A stretch of 64,000 nucleotides of DNA from Humibacillus xanthopallidus (lineage in GTDB: Bacteria > Actinomycetota > Actinomycetes > Actinomycetales > Dermatophilaceae). Each line of letters begins with the position of its first letter. Within the stretch, counting starts at the first letter, position 1. The translations under genes were made by a program, and so were the position numbers. This document shows, piece after piece, positions 18,581 to 27,045 of this stretch. The stretch spans positions 186,001-250,000 of the forward strand of contig NZ_VFPM01000004.1 in NCBI RefSeq assembly GCF_006716675.1. The letters are read 5' to 3'. The notes below the pieces were generated by a model. That model was not told the origin of the DNA. It ran no database searches and saw nothing but the letters and a program-made list of their open reading frames with translations.

Positions 18581-19818
18581 GATGGTTCTCCCGTGGTTGG
18601 TCGTAGGTCCTCCGGGCCGGAGGACGATGGGGTCGCAAGGGCATCCGCGCTCAGCACCGACGCCGGCGCGGGCAGCCCGTCCTCGTCGGGCCGGCCCCGA
18701 CGGGCGAGTGCCCGGACGTGCGACACGAACTCGTGGCCCACGGCGTTCCAGTCGTGGTGCTCACGCGCGTAGCGGTGCCCGGCGCGGCCGAGGGCGGCTC
18801 GTCGCTCGGGGTCGGCCGCCAGCTCGATGAGGGCGGCGGCCGTGGCGTCGGCATCGCCGAACGGCACGACGATGCCGCACCCGGCCCGCGTCACGATCTC
18901 TCGGGCCAGCGGCAGCGGAGTCGTGATGACGGGGATGCCGTGGGCCATGTACTCGATGACCTTCGTCGGCATCGAGTGCCGGTAGTTGGGGCGGTCCTCG
19001 AGCAGCGAGAGTCCGGCAAGGGCGCCGTCGAGCATCGGCAGCGCGACGTCGCTCGGCACAAAGCCGTGGTGACGCAGGTGGCCGCTCTTCACGGCCCAGG
19101 CGAGGGCCTCGGCGGTGCGAGGGTCGCGCGCCGGCCCGATGACCTCGACGGTGATCCGGCCCTTGCGGGCGACCGTGAGCCGCCGACCGGTCTGGACGAG
19201 GGTCGCCGCACCTCGTGGCATCGTCACCGAGCCGAGGTAGACCGCCCGGTGACAGCCGGGACGGTCCACGGTCTCGGGCACGCGCACGGTGTTGGGGACC
19301 ACGAGGTGCTCACCGCCGAAGCGCTCGGCGTATGCGTGCTCGGCGAGGATGAGCTCGTGGTGCCGCTCCGCGTGGCGCTCGAGTGCCCGGGCCGCGACCA
19401 TCATCGGCCGGCGTGCGCGCGGTGGCACCCAGTCCTTGGTCTCGATGGACGCGACCGTGTCCTCGTGGACGTCCCACAGCAGGTTGCGCAACCCCAGGCC
19501 GAGAGCCGCGACGAGCAGCTCCGGGTCGTGCACGATGACGACGTCGTGCTCCTCGCCCCGCGAGCGCAGCAGTGCCCGCGCCGCCTGCATCGCCTCCCGT
19601 CGGGTGCGCCCGCTCGCGTGCGGGAGATCGACGGGTCGCAGGCCGGGCACGTCGGGAAGGGGGAGCCCGTGCGCGCCGAAGGGGGCGGCATACGTCACCT
19701 CGAAGCCGGCGTCGAGCAGCGAGCCGATCTCGCGGTGACGGATGCGTGCGTCCTCGGGATGGTGGACGACCGTCATGACGAGGGCGCGGTCGGGCCGGTC
19801 GCTCCGCCGCGGGCTCAT
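18514..19818 (-). CDS. Glycosyltransferase family 4 protein
   Basis: A GT-B fold transferase of 434 residues. It begins MSPRRSDR and quickly shows VMTVVHHPEDARI, then VVIVHDPELL and LLWDVHEDTVASIETKDW. The C-terminal donor-binding domain includes MPTKVIEYMAHGIPVITT and the DADATAAALIELA helix. The retaining-GT4 pattern of small residues before the C-terminal Glu region is present. Its ATG (19818) overlaps the stop of the ABC ATPase by ATGA, so it is translationally coupled to the exporter. It probably adds one sugar of the exported polymer; donor and acceptor are unknown. Confidence 0.85.
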   Translation of the reverse strand: MSPRRSDRPDRALVMTVVHHPEDARIRHREIGSLLDAGFEVTYAAPFGAHGLPLPDVPGLRPVDLPHASGRTRREAMQAARALLRSRGEEHDVVIVHDPELLVAALGLGLRNLLWDVHEDTVASIETKDWVPPRARRPMMVAARALERHAERHHELILAEHAYAERFGGEHLVVPNTVRVPETVDRPGCHRAVYLGSVTMPRGAATLVQTGRRLTVARKGRITVEVIGPARDPRTAEALAWAVKSGHLRHHGFVPSDVALPMLDGALAGLSLLEDRPNYRHSMPTKVIEYMAHGIPVITTPLPLAREIVTRAGCGIVVPFGDADATAAALIELAADPERRAALGRAGHRYAREHHDWNAVGHEFVSHVRALARRGRPDEDGLPAPASVLSADALATPSSSGPEDLRPTTGEPSCSTTESPSSVSATSAYRPAPR

Positions 19819-20645
19819 CGGCCGCCCTTGCGGTGGCTCGCCTCGTAAGCGGAGACGACGTCCTCGGTGGGGCCGTCCATGATGAGGCGGCCCTGGTCCA
19901 TCCACAGCACCCGGTCGCACGACTCCCGGATCGCCGCGTTGGAGTGGCTGACGAGGAAGACCGTGCCGGCCTGCTCACGGATCTCGGCGATGCGCTCGCG
20001 GCTGCGGGCCTGGAACTCCGCGTCGCCCGTGGCGAGGGCCTCGTCGATCATGAGGATGTCGGGCGTGGCGGCCGTCGAGATGGCGAAGCGCAGGCGCGCG
20101 CCCATGCCGGACGAGTAGGCGCTCATCGGCAGGTCGACGAAGTCGCCGATGCCCGAGAACTCCACGATGTCGTCGTAGCGCGCGCGCACCTCGCGAGGTG
20201 ACAGACCGAGCGCCAGCCCGCCGATCATGACGTTGCGCGAGCCGGTGAGCCCGGTGAGCAGCACCGCGTTGACGCCGAGGAGCGCGGGCCGCCCTGCGGC
20301 CCAGGCGCGCCCGCCGCTCGGCGGGATGAGACCGGCGATCGCGCGCAGCAGCGTGCTCTTGCCCGACCCGTTGCGGCCGATGATGCCGACCGCCTCACCG
20401 TGGCGCGCCACGAACGAGACTCCCTTGACGGCATGGACCTTGCGGACGTTGCCGGTGTCGACCTGCCGGCGCTGCCGCAGGAAGCGCTCGAGCCACGGTT
20501 GCTCGCCCTCGGTCGTCGTCGCCTTCTTGCGTGCGCCGAAGACGGTGTAGACGATGTCGAGCTCCGAGCAGATGACGCCCGGCGTCGCCTCGGGCGAGCG
20601 GTGGCGGTCGCGGTCCCGGTCACGCACTGTCTCAGTCGCTTCCAT
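19815..20645 (-). CDS. ABC-2 polysaccharide exporter ATP-binding subunit (TagH/Wzt type)
   Basis: ATPase subunit of an ABC-2 exporter for teichoic-acid-like or O-antigen-like polymers, 276 residues. Seen: Walker A GRNGSGKST, signature YSSGMGARL, Walker B DILMIDEALATGD and the H-loop VSHSNAAI. The ALATGD sequence after Walker B is characteristic of the Wzt/TagH/RfbE subfamily. There is no C-terminal carbohydrate-binding extension, so it is the short form. The ATG at 20645 has a GGGGAGGG site and lies within the last 14 bases of the permease gene. Confidence 0.92.
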   Translation of the reverse strand: MEATETVRDRDRDRHRSPEATPGVICSELDIVYTVFGARKKATTTEGEQPWLERFLRQRRQVDTGNVRKVHAVKGVSFVARHGEAVGIIGRNGSGKSTLLRAIAGLIPPSGGRAWAAGRPALLGVNAVLLTGLTGSRNVMIGGLALGLSPREVRARYDDIVEFSGIGDFVDLPMSAYSSGMGARLRFAISTAATPDILMIDEALATGDAEFQARSRERIAEIREQAGTVFLVSHSNAAIRESCDRVLWMDQGRLIMDGPTEDVVSAYEASHRKGGR

Positions 20646-21570
20646 AGCGACCCTCCCCACGCCAGAAGAAGACGAGCCCCCCGGCCCCGAGCACGACCGC
20701 CCAGATGCCGGCGGCCGCCCAGCTCGACCACGTGAGCGGGTACTGGTCCATGAGGGCCTCGCGGCCGATCGTCATCGTCACAGCGAGGGGTTGGTAGAGC
20801 AGGAGCATGCTGACGAGCCCGTGCCCGGCGTAGTGGGTGATGCTGAAGAAGACGCCGGAGACGTAGCGGGCCAGCCGGATGACGACGGGCACGAGGTTGG
20901 CCGTGTCGCGCGCGGCGTTGACGATGCGGGCGAGGAAGAACGCGATGCCGAGGTTGATGACGGTCTGGAGCACGAGGGCGGGCCCGAAGAGCAGCCAGTG
21001 CCACGAGAACGGTTCTCCCGTCAGGGGGATCATGACGAGGAGAACGCCGAAGGCCGGCAGGGAGACGAGGAGCTGGGTGAGCGTCACCGACATCGGCAGG
21101 ATCGCGCGCGGGAAGCGCAGGGCCCGGACGAGGCCGATGTTCGCCGTCACGGCGCGAGCTCCGGCGATGATCGCCGAGGCGGAGTAGCCGAAGACGAAGA
21201 TGCCGACGGTGAGGAACGCGATGTAGTTCTCGGTGCCGCCGCGGGTCTTGAGCAGCAGGCCGAAGATCAGGTAGTACGAGCCGACGAGCAGCAGCGGGTT
21301 GATGACGGCCCACAGCTGGCCGAGGTGGTTGTTCTGGTTCGTCGCGTAGGCCTGGGCCGACGACAGGTGCCACACGAGGTGCCGGAATTCCCAGATCTCG
21401 CGCAGGTAGTGCCGTCGATGGGGACGCACGCCCAGCTCGGAGAGCCCGGCGGACCGCGCCAACTCGGCGCACTCCTCGGGTGAGAGCGGGGGAGGGGTCG
21501 GCATGGAAGTCACGTCGACGAGCGTCTCCGTGGGGGACAGGATCTCGGGCTCGGTGGACACGCTGCTCAT
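20632..21570 (-). CDS. ABC-2 polysaccharide exporter permease (TagG/Wzm type)
   Basis: Membrane subunit of the exporter, 312 residues. A cytoplasmic N-terminus of about 80 residues precedes the first of about six membrane helices (WAVINPLLLVGSYYLIFGLLL). The order of helices, the FPRAILPM segment after helix 2 and the short C-terminus fit Wzm/TagG. The ATG at 21570 overlaps the stop of the upstream glycosyltransferase (ATGA). With the ATPase it would move a lipid-linked polymer across the membrane; no flippase or polymerase of the Wzy pathway is seen nearby, which favours an ABC-dependent route. Confidence 0.9.
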   Translation of the reverse strand: MSSVSTEPEILSPTETLVDVTSMPTPPPLSPEECAELARSAGLSELGVRPHRRHYLREIWEFRHLVWHLSSAQAYATNQNNHLGQLWAVINPLLLVGSYYLIFGLLLKTRGGTENYIAFLTVGIFVFGYSASAIIAGARAVTANIGLVRALRFPRAILPMSVTLTQLLVSLPAFGVLLVMIPLTGEPFSWHWLLFGPALVLQTVINLGIAFFLARIVNAARDTANLVPVVIRLARYVSGVFFSITHYAGHGLVSMLLLYQPLAVTMTIGREALMDQYPLTWSSWAAAGIWAVVLGAGGLVFFWRGEGRYGSD

Positions 21571-23417
21571 GAGGCCAGCCGAACGGCGCGGTTGGCGATC
21601 GCCCCGGCATCCGCCGGCACCACGTCGAGGGAGGCGTAGATGCCGTCGTAGCGGCGGGCGGCGGCCGCCCACGTGCGCTGGCTCGCGACGTGTGCTCGAC
21701 CGGCCCGGCCGAGGGACTCGCGTCGAGCCGGGTCGCTCGCCAGCTGGGTGATCGTCGCGGCGAGGGCCTCGACGTCGCCCACCGGGACGAGCACTCCCCG
21801 GTGGCCGACGTCGGAGCCCCCGGTGACGAGCTCGGCCAGGGGCGGCAGGTCGCTCGCCAGGACGGGCCGGCCGAGTGCCATGGCCTCGACCGGCTTGAGC
21901 GGAGGCACGAGCGCGGTCACCGCGGTCGCCCGGCGGGGGACGCAGAAGATGTCGATCGCGGCCTGGGCCGCGAGCGCCCCGGCCCGCGACAGCCGACCCG
22001 TGAGCATGACACGTGTGCGGATTCCTCTGTCCTGCAGACGATCTGCCGCACGTCGGAGCCTGTCGAGCTCAGGACCGTCGCCGACGACCAGCACGACGAC
22101 GCTGGGGTCGTCGACGGCCTCCGCGGCCGCGACGATCTGGTCGATGCCCTCGTAGGCATTGAGCGTCGAGACCGTGCCGACGACGATCGCGTCGACGGCG
22201 ATGCCCAGCTCGCGCCGTGCCCGCGCACCGTCGGGCGCGGCGGCGAGAAGGCGGTCGTCGACGCAGTTGCCGACGACGTGCACCCGCTGCGGGTCGATGC
22301 CGCGGTCCACGATCTCGTCGCGCATCCCCTCGGACAGGGTGACGACGGCTGAGGCGAGCCCCATGCAGCGGGTCTCGGTGGCCCGCGTCCACCGGTAGAA
22401 GTCGCTCGCCGGGTCACCGCCCCTCGACCGCCACGTCTCCTCGAGGAAGCCCCGCACCTCGTAGACGACGGGCAGGTCGAGCCGGCGGCCGGCGATGAGG
22501 GCGGCTTGCGCGTTGAGGTGGTTGCTGTGGGCGTGGATCACGTCGGCCCCGACCGCAGCCGAAGCGAGGGCCACCGCCTCGGCGTGCGCGACGAGCGAGC
22601 GGTCAGGTGCGCCGGGCACCACGTCAACCAGTGGCCGTAGAGAGCGCAGGTAGTCGATGTCGTCGTGAGTTGCTCTGTCCCCTGTGGCAATTCGGCCCTG
22701 GGTGACCGGGTAGCCCGGCGGAGTCACGGCGGCGACACGACGCCCGGCCGACCGCTGCGCCGTGAGGATGCCGTGGGTGCGGATCGTGTACCCCGCCTGC
22801 ACGTCGGGCAGCGCGTTCGTGACGACGTGCAGCACGGACCCCACCGCGCGGGCCCCCGCAAGCCGTGCTCGTGGCGGCGTCAGCGGCTCCACCGCCGAGC
22901 CGCGCAGTACGGCGATCTGTCCGTCGAGCCAGCGCCGGTGCCGGCGCGCCAGCGGCCCCCGGCGCTGCGCGAGGACGGTCCGTGCGCGCAGCAGGTGGCC
23001 ACGGGTCTCCAGCACGTATGCGGTCCCGGCCGTGGGGTCGTCGTCGTCCGTGCCGTGCCCTGTCGCCAGGTGAGCCACCAGCCCGGCGGCCGCCCCGGCG
23101 GCGAGGGCGCCGTGACGAGCGCGGCCGGTCGTCGTCCCGACGCGGACGGCGAGGAGGCAGCTCGCGGCGTCGCGACGGCCGGATGCAGCCGTCAGGACGA
23201 TGCCGAGCGACGACGTGCCGGCCAGGTCGGCGGCTGCCGACACGGCGGGGCGCGGCAGCAGGCGTCCGCAGACCCACGCAGCCTGCCACGGGCTGCGGGA
23301 GACGTGAACTGCCAATGACGACAGTGCCGTTGGGGCATTGCGCAGTATCCGGAGGCCCGCCCGGAGGTCGGTGCCCGGTGGCCGCGAGTTTGTCTCGCGT
23401 TCACCATCGATTGCCAC
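21567..23417 (-). CDS. Glycosyltransferase family 4 with long N-terminal extension
   Basis: About 616 residues from the GTG at 23417. The first 195 residues are an Ala-rich region with hydrophobic stretches that could lie on or in the membrane; I do not recognise it as a domain. From about residue 195 a GT-B transferase follows (LHVVTNALPDVQAGYTIRTHG, HAHSNHLNAQAAL, VVYEVRGFLEETW). The donor site is near VPPLKPVEAMALGRPVLAS. The start is uncertain, since the frame stays open far upstream, but the divergent gene begins at 23505. The stop overlaps the permease start by ATGA, so this is the first gene of a coupled run GT4 - permease - ATPase - GT4 - wecC. Confidence 0.82.
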   Translation of the reverse strand: MAIDGERETNSRPPGTDLRAGLRILRNAPTALSSLAVHVSRSPWQAAWVCGRLLPRPAVSAAADLAGTSSLGIVLTAASGRRDAASCLLAVRVGTTTGRARHGALAAGAAAGLVAHLATGHGTDDDDPTAGTAYVLETRGHLLRARTVLAQRRGPLARRHRRWLDGQIAVLRGSAVEPLTPPRARLAGARAVGSVLHVVTNALPDVQAGYTIRTHGILTAQRSAGRRVAAVTPPGYPVTQGRIATGDRATHDDIDYLRSLRPLVDVVPGAPDRSLVAHAEAVALASAAVGADVIHAHSNHLNAQAALIAGRRLDLPVVYEVRGFLEETWRSRGGDPASDFYRWTRATETRCMGLASAVVTLSEGMRDEIVDRGIDPQRVHVVGNCVDDRLLAAAPDGARARRELGIAVDAIVVGTVSTLNAYEGIDQIVAAAEAVDDPSVVVLVVGDGPELDRLRRAADRLQDRGIRTRVMLTGRLSRAGALAAQAAIDIFCVPRRATAVTALVPPLKPVEAMALGRPVLASDLPPLAELVTGGSDVGHRGVLVPVGDVEALAATITQLASDPARRESLGRAGRAHVASQRTWAAAARRYDGIYASLDVVPADAGAIANRAVRLAS

Positions 23418-23504
23418 ACTGGCGCCGCGTCTGGGGGTCACGACACCAGCGTCGGGTGACTCGCGTAACGCCAGACCCGTGCCGATCGAACGAGAGTCGA
23501 ACAG

Positions 23505-25388
23505 ATGCCGAAGTCTGCGTGGACCGGGGGACCTCTGACCCGCGACGTCACGAGAGCAAAGACTGCTCTGAGCCGCGCCATGAGCGATCCGCTTGCGCGA
23601 CAGGCTCTCCCGCGGAAGCTGCGCGTCGAGCTGCGTCGGCGTCTCCCCGCGGTGCCGCGCCGTCGCAACCGCGTCGACGTCCCGCGACCCGAGATGCCGG
23701 CCGGGCCGGTCAACCGGCCCGACGTGACGGCGGCCGTCATCCTCGACGACTTCTCCGCCCTCGCGCTGCGCTACGAGTGGGACCAGGTCGCCGTGGACCT
23801 CTCCACCTGGCAGGAGACCCTCCGCTCGAGGCACGTCGACGTCCTCTTCGTCGAGTCCGCCTGGAACGGCAACGGGGGCGCCTGGCGTCTCGCCATGACA
23901 GGGGAGGGCGCACCCTCCGCGGCGCTCACCGAGCTCGTCGGGTGGTGCCGGCAGCACGGCATACCGACGGTGTTCTGGAACAAGGAGGACCCGCCGAACT
24001 ACGACGCCTTCCTGCCGACGGCCCGCCTCTTCGACCAGGTCTTCACCGTCGACGCGGACCGCATCGAGGACTACCGGCGTGACCTCGGGCACGACCGGGT
24101 CGCCCTGCTGCCCTTCGGTGCGCAGCCCCGCATCCACACCCCGGTCCGGCGCGGTGCGGGCCGCGTCCGGGAGATCGCCTTCGCCGGCACCTACTTCGCC
24201 GACAAGCACGACGAGCGGCGTGACCAGATGGCGACACTGCTCGAGCCGGCCCTGCCGTTCGGCCTCGAGATCTGGTCGCGGATGGCGGGGCGGGACAAGC
24301 GCTACCAGTTCCCTGGCACCTACGCCCGGGCCGTCGTCGGCACCCTGCCCTACGAGCGCCTGCTCGGCGCCTACACCTCCTACCGCGTCTTCCTCAACGT
24401 CAACTCCGTCGTCGGGTCACCGACGATGTGCGCACGCCGACTCTTCGAGCTCTCCGCGGCACAGACCGCCGTGCTCTCTGCACCGTCTGCGGCGATCGAG
24501 CCGTTCTTCGGCGACACGATCCGCGTGAGTGACACGGCTGAGCAGACGGAGCTCGAGCTGCGGGCGCTCCTGCAGCATCCGGAGTATCGCGACCGCCTCG
24601 CCCTGCGCGCTCATCGCCGCGTGCTCGACGCGCACCGCTACGAGCACCGGATCGCGACGGTGCTCGAATCGGTCGGGCTCGCCACGACCCGGCGCGACTG
24701 CTCCGTCTCGGCGGTCGTGCCCTCGATGCGTCCCGAGCAGGTCGACCACGTCCTCGACTTCGTTGCGGCACAGTCGCACCCGCAGGTAGAGCTCGTCCTC
24801 GTCACGCACGGCTTCGAGGTCGACGAGCAGCGGGTTCGAGCGCGAGCCCGTGAGCTGGGCCTGACCGCCGTCGTCATCGCGGCGCCCCGGGAGTGGACAC
24901 TGGGGACCTGCATGAACGCGGGGGTGGAGGCGGCGTCGGGCCGCTACGTGGCCAAGATGGACGACGACAACCACTACGCCGAGCACTTCCTCGGCGACCT
25001 CGTGCGCGCCTTCGACTACTCCGAGGCGAGCGTCGTCGGCAAGTGGGCGCACTATGCGCACCTCCGGTCGACGGGCGCCACGCTGCTGCGCTTCCCCGAC
25101 GCCGAGCACCGCTACGTCGACCTCGTCCAGGGCGGGACCATCGTCGTGGCACGTGACCTCGCCCGTCAGGTGCGCTTCGAGGACCTGCCCCGTCGGGTCG
25201 ACACGACCTTCCTCGAGAAGGTGCGCCGCGACGGTGGGCGGGTCTACTCCGCCGACCGCTTCAACTTCGTCTCCGTGCGAGCGACCACCCCGGACGGCCA
25301 CACCTGGCCGGTGTCGGACCTCGAGCTGCTCGCCCGGCGCGGGTCGCTCGTCTTCCACGGTGACCCCGTCGACCACGTCACCGTCTGA
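23505..25388 (+). CDS. Two-domain glycosyltransferase: CgeB-like GT-B plus GT2
   Basis: A 627-residue protein with two probable catalytic units. Residues about 75-395 resemble the CgeB/DUF3880 glycosyltransferase group: VDVLFVESAWNGNGGAWR, IPTVFWNKEDPPNYDAFL, FAGTYFADKHDERR, CARRLFELSAAQTAVLSAP. Residues about 402-560 form a GT2 (GT-A) domain with SAVVPSMRPEQVDHVLD, GTCMNAGVEAASGRYVAKMDDDNHY (DDD metal site) and a long C-terminal acceptor region. It is divergent from the exporter operon and followed by another transferase, so it belongs to the polysaccharide locus. The start could also be a later in-frame ATG (23580). Confidence 0.8.
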   Translation: MPKSAWTGGPLTRDVTRAKTALSRAMSDPLARQALPRKLRVELRRRLPAVPRRRNRVDVPRPEMPAGPVNRPDVTAAVILDDFSALALRYEWDQVAVDLSTWQETLRSRHVDVLFVESAWNGNGGAWRLAMTGEGAPSAALTELVGWCRQHGIPTVFWNKEDPPNYDAFLPTARLFDQVFTVDADRIEDYRRDLGHDRVALLPFGAQPRIHTPVRRGAGRVREIAFAGTYFADKHDERRDQMATLLEPALPFGLEIWSRMAGRDKRYQFPGTYARAVVGTLPYERLLGAYTSYRVFLNVNSVVGSPTMCARRLFELSAAQTAVLSAPSAAIEPFFGDTIRVSDTAEQTELELRALLQHPEYRDRLALRAHRRVLDAHRYEHRIATVLESVGLATTRRDCSVSAVVPSMRPEQVDHVLDFVAAQSHPQVELVLVTHGFEVDEQRVRARARELGLTAVVIAAPREWTLGTCMNAGVEAASGRYVAKMDDDNHYAEHFLGDLVRAFDYSEASVVGKWAHYAHLRSTGATLLRFPDAEHRYVDLVQGGTIVVARDLARQVRFEDLPRRVDTTFLEKVRRDGGRVYSADRFNFVSVRATTPDGHTWPVSDLELLARRGSLVFHGDPVDHVTV

Positions 25389-25393
25389 CCACC

Positions 25394-25432
25394 CACCCCA
25401 CGACACCACCCCACGACACCACCCCACGACAC
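25394..25432 (+). repeat. Three tandem copies of a 13-base repeat between two glycosyltransferase genes
   Basis: CACCCCACGACAC occurs three times in tandem, followed by a partial copy. It fills most of the 61-base gap and ends 17 bases before the GTG of the next gene. The C/A-rich strand would be unstructured in the mRNA, which may help ribosome loading; slippage could change its length. Confidence 0.8.
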
Positions 25433-25449
25433 CACCGCCCGGGAGCACC

Positions 25450-26682
25450 GTGACCACCGTGAGCACCTCGTCGCCCGCCCGTCGCCTCGTCGCGTCCTAC
25501 TGCTTCCCGCCCTACTCCGACACGGCGGCTATCGTCGCGGCCAAGCGTGTGGCCGAGCACGGGGAGCCTGTCGACGTCGTCTTCAACGCGATGGACGCGA
25601 TCCGAAGCCGTGACCCCGGGCTCGTGCGGCTCTGCGGAGGTCTCGTGCGCCGTTGGGCCGCCGTGCCGTCCCGGACCGCGTTCAGCTCGTGGAGCTCGAT
25701 CTCGGACTTCCAGCAGCTCGGTCTCGCCGAGGTCGCCCGCTGGGAGGCCGAGCAGGGCCCGTACACCTCGCTCTACAGCCGGGCCCAGTTCGCTGCGTCG
25801 CACTTCCTCGCGACCGAGGTTAAGGTCAGCCGGCCCGAGATCCTCTGGGATGCCGAGTTCTCCGACCCCCTGTCGCACGACGTGCAGGGCGGGGTGCGAA
25901 CCACGCCTGCGACGGACGACCGTTCGCTCCTCCGGCTGCGCACCGCCATCGAGACGGCGGGATTCCGCCCACCTGCCGACCTCAACGCCTTTGCGTGGTG
26001 CGAGGCCGCGACCTTCGCCCTCGCCGACCGGGTCATCTTCACCAACGAGCACCAGCGCGACTTCATGCTCGAGGCCTGCCACGACCCGCAGCTCGCTGCG
26101 CGCGTCGAGCAGGTGGCTGTCGTGTCACCACACCCGACCCCGCCGAACGAGCTGTATGCCGTGGCGAACCCGGAGCTGCGCCTCGACCCCGCTCGGCGGC
26201 ACATCGGCTACTTCGGCAACTTCTACGCCAACCGTGGGCTCTCGCTCGTGCTCGACGCCCTCGGCCTCCTTCCCCCACCGACCCGGGGGAGGCTCGCCCT
26301 GCACGTCTTCACCAGTGACCCCGACGAGCTCGACAAGGAGGTCGCCCGGCGGGGCCTGTCCGGCGAGGTGCACGCGCGCCCGTTCGTCGGCTACCTCGAC
26401 TTCCTCGCCCTGGCCCGCCGGATGGACTGCCTGCTCGTGACCGACGCAGTGAGCCCGCCCGGCGCACGCAACCCCTTCCTCCCCTCGAAGTGGAGCGACT
26501 ACCGCGGCAGCGGCACACCCGTGTGGGGCATCGTCGAGGAGGGGAGTGCACTCGACGCGCAGCCCCTCGACCACCGCAGTCCGGTCGAGCACGTCACCGC
26601 TGCTGCTCACGTGCTCCGGCGCATCGCCCACCCGGCCCCGGCTGCTGGCGCGGCCCCTCAGGACCTGTCGCGGGGTCGATAG
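25450..26682 (+). CDS. Glycosyltransferase-like protein (GT-B fold), surface polysaccharide locus
   Basis: About 410 residues from the GTG at 25450, which has a GGGAG site 4 bases upstream; a GTG at 25459 is an alternative. The N-terminal half begins RLVASYCFPPYSDTAAIVAAKR, split as RLVASYCFPPYSD and TAAIVAAKR. The C-terminal half has RRHIGYFGNFYANRGLSLVLDAL, HVFTSDPDELDKEV, and NPFLPSKWSDYRGSGTPVWG, matching the donor-site architecture of GT4-like enzymes. It follows the two-domain transferase on the same strand. Its end overlaps the convergent small gene by 25 bases. Sugar specificity is unknown. Confidence 0.75.
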   Translation: MTTVSTSSPARRLVASYCFPPYSDTAAIVAAKRVAEHGEPVDVVFNAMDAIRSRDPGLVRLCGGLVRRWAAVPSRTAFSSWSSISDFQQLGLAEVARWEAEQGPYTSLYSRAQFAASHFLATEVKVSRPEILWDAEFSDPLSHDVQGGVRTTPATDDRSLLRLRTAIETAGFRPPADLNAFAWCEAATFALADRVIFTNEHQRDFMLEACHDPQLAARVEQVAVVSPHPTPPNELYAVANPELRLDPARRHIGYFGNFYANRGLSLVLDALGLLPPPTRGRLALHVFTSDPDELDKEVARRGLSGEVHARPFVGYLDFLALARRMDCLLVTDAVSPPGARNPFLPSKWSDYRGSGTPVWGIVEEGSALDAQPLDHRSPVEHVTAAAHVLRRIAHPAPAAGAAPQDLSRGR

Positions 26683-26951
26683 GGAACGGACGGAGACGGG
26701 CGCACCCGGATCTCGCGGTAGAGGCGCAGCTCGTCGCGCAGCGACCGCGGGATCGGCAGCCGGCGCCGTTCGAGCTCGGCGGCATACAGCTCCATCGCCG
26801 CGAGCAGCTGGTCCTGGGCGAGGTTGAGCTGGTCTCTGTTGACGGCGCCGCAGCGCAACGAGCGAACACGCGACTGGGCGGCCGTGACCTGAGCCATCAG
26901 CTCCGCCGGCCGCTGTGGCTGGGTCGGCTCGCGGGGTGTGGCATTCGTCAT
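26658..26951 (-). CDS. Small hypothetical protein, 97 residues, predicted helical
   Basis: Not recognised. The frame from the ATG at 26951 encodes a charged, mostly helical protein with a Pro-rich start, a central region of regularly spaced Leu/Ala (LNLAQDQLLAAMELYAAELERR) and an Arg-rich end. It lies between two convergent or co-oriented transferase genes and shares their codon bias. One octamer copy is within it (26780-26787) and another lies 14-21 bases upstream of its start. It could be a small accessory protein of polysaccharide synthesis, but there is no direct evidence. Confidence 0.6.
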   Translation of the reverse strand: MTNATPREPTQPQRPAELMAQVTAAQSRVRSLRCGAVNRDQLNLAQDQLLAAMELYAAELERRRLPIPRSLRDELRLYREIRVRPSPSVPYRPRDRS

Positions 26952-27045
26952 GAGCCGGCTTCCGGTATGCCGTGGCCGCTCAGTGGTGCGGACGCGATGC
27001 CCCTTGAGCGTACGCCTGCGACCGGCGGGCCCACCGCGCGAGCCG

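Noticed and set aside
21567..24209. 880-residue version of the glycosyltransferase before the divergent gene
   Set aside because: The upstream 264 codons lie opposite the well-supported gene at 23505 and lack protein-like composition; the GTG at 23417 is preferred.
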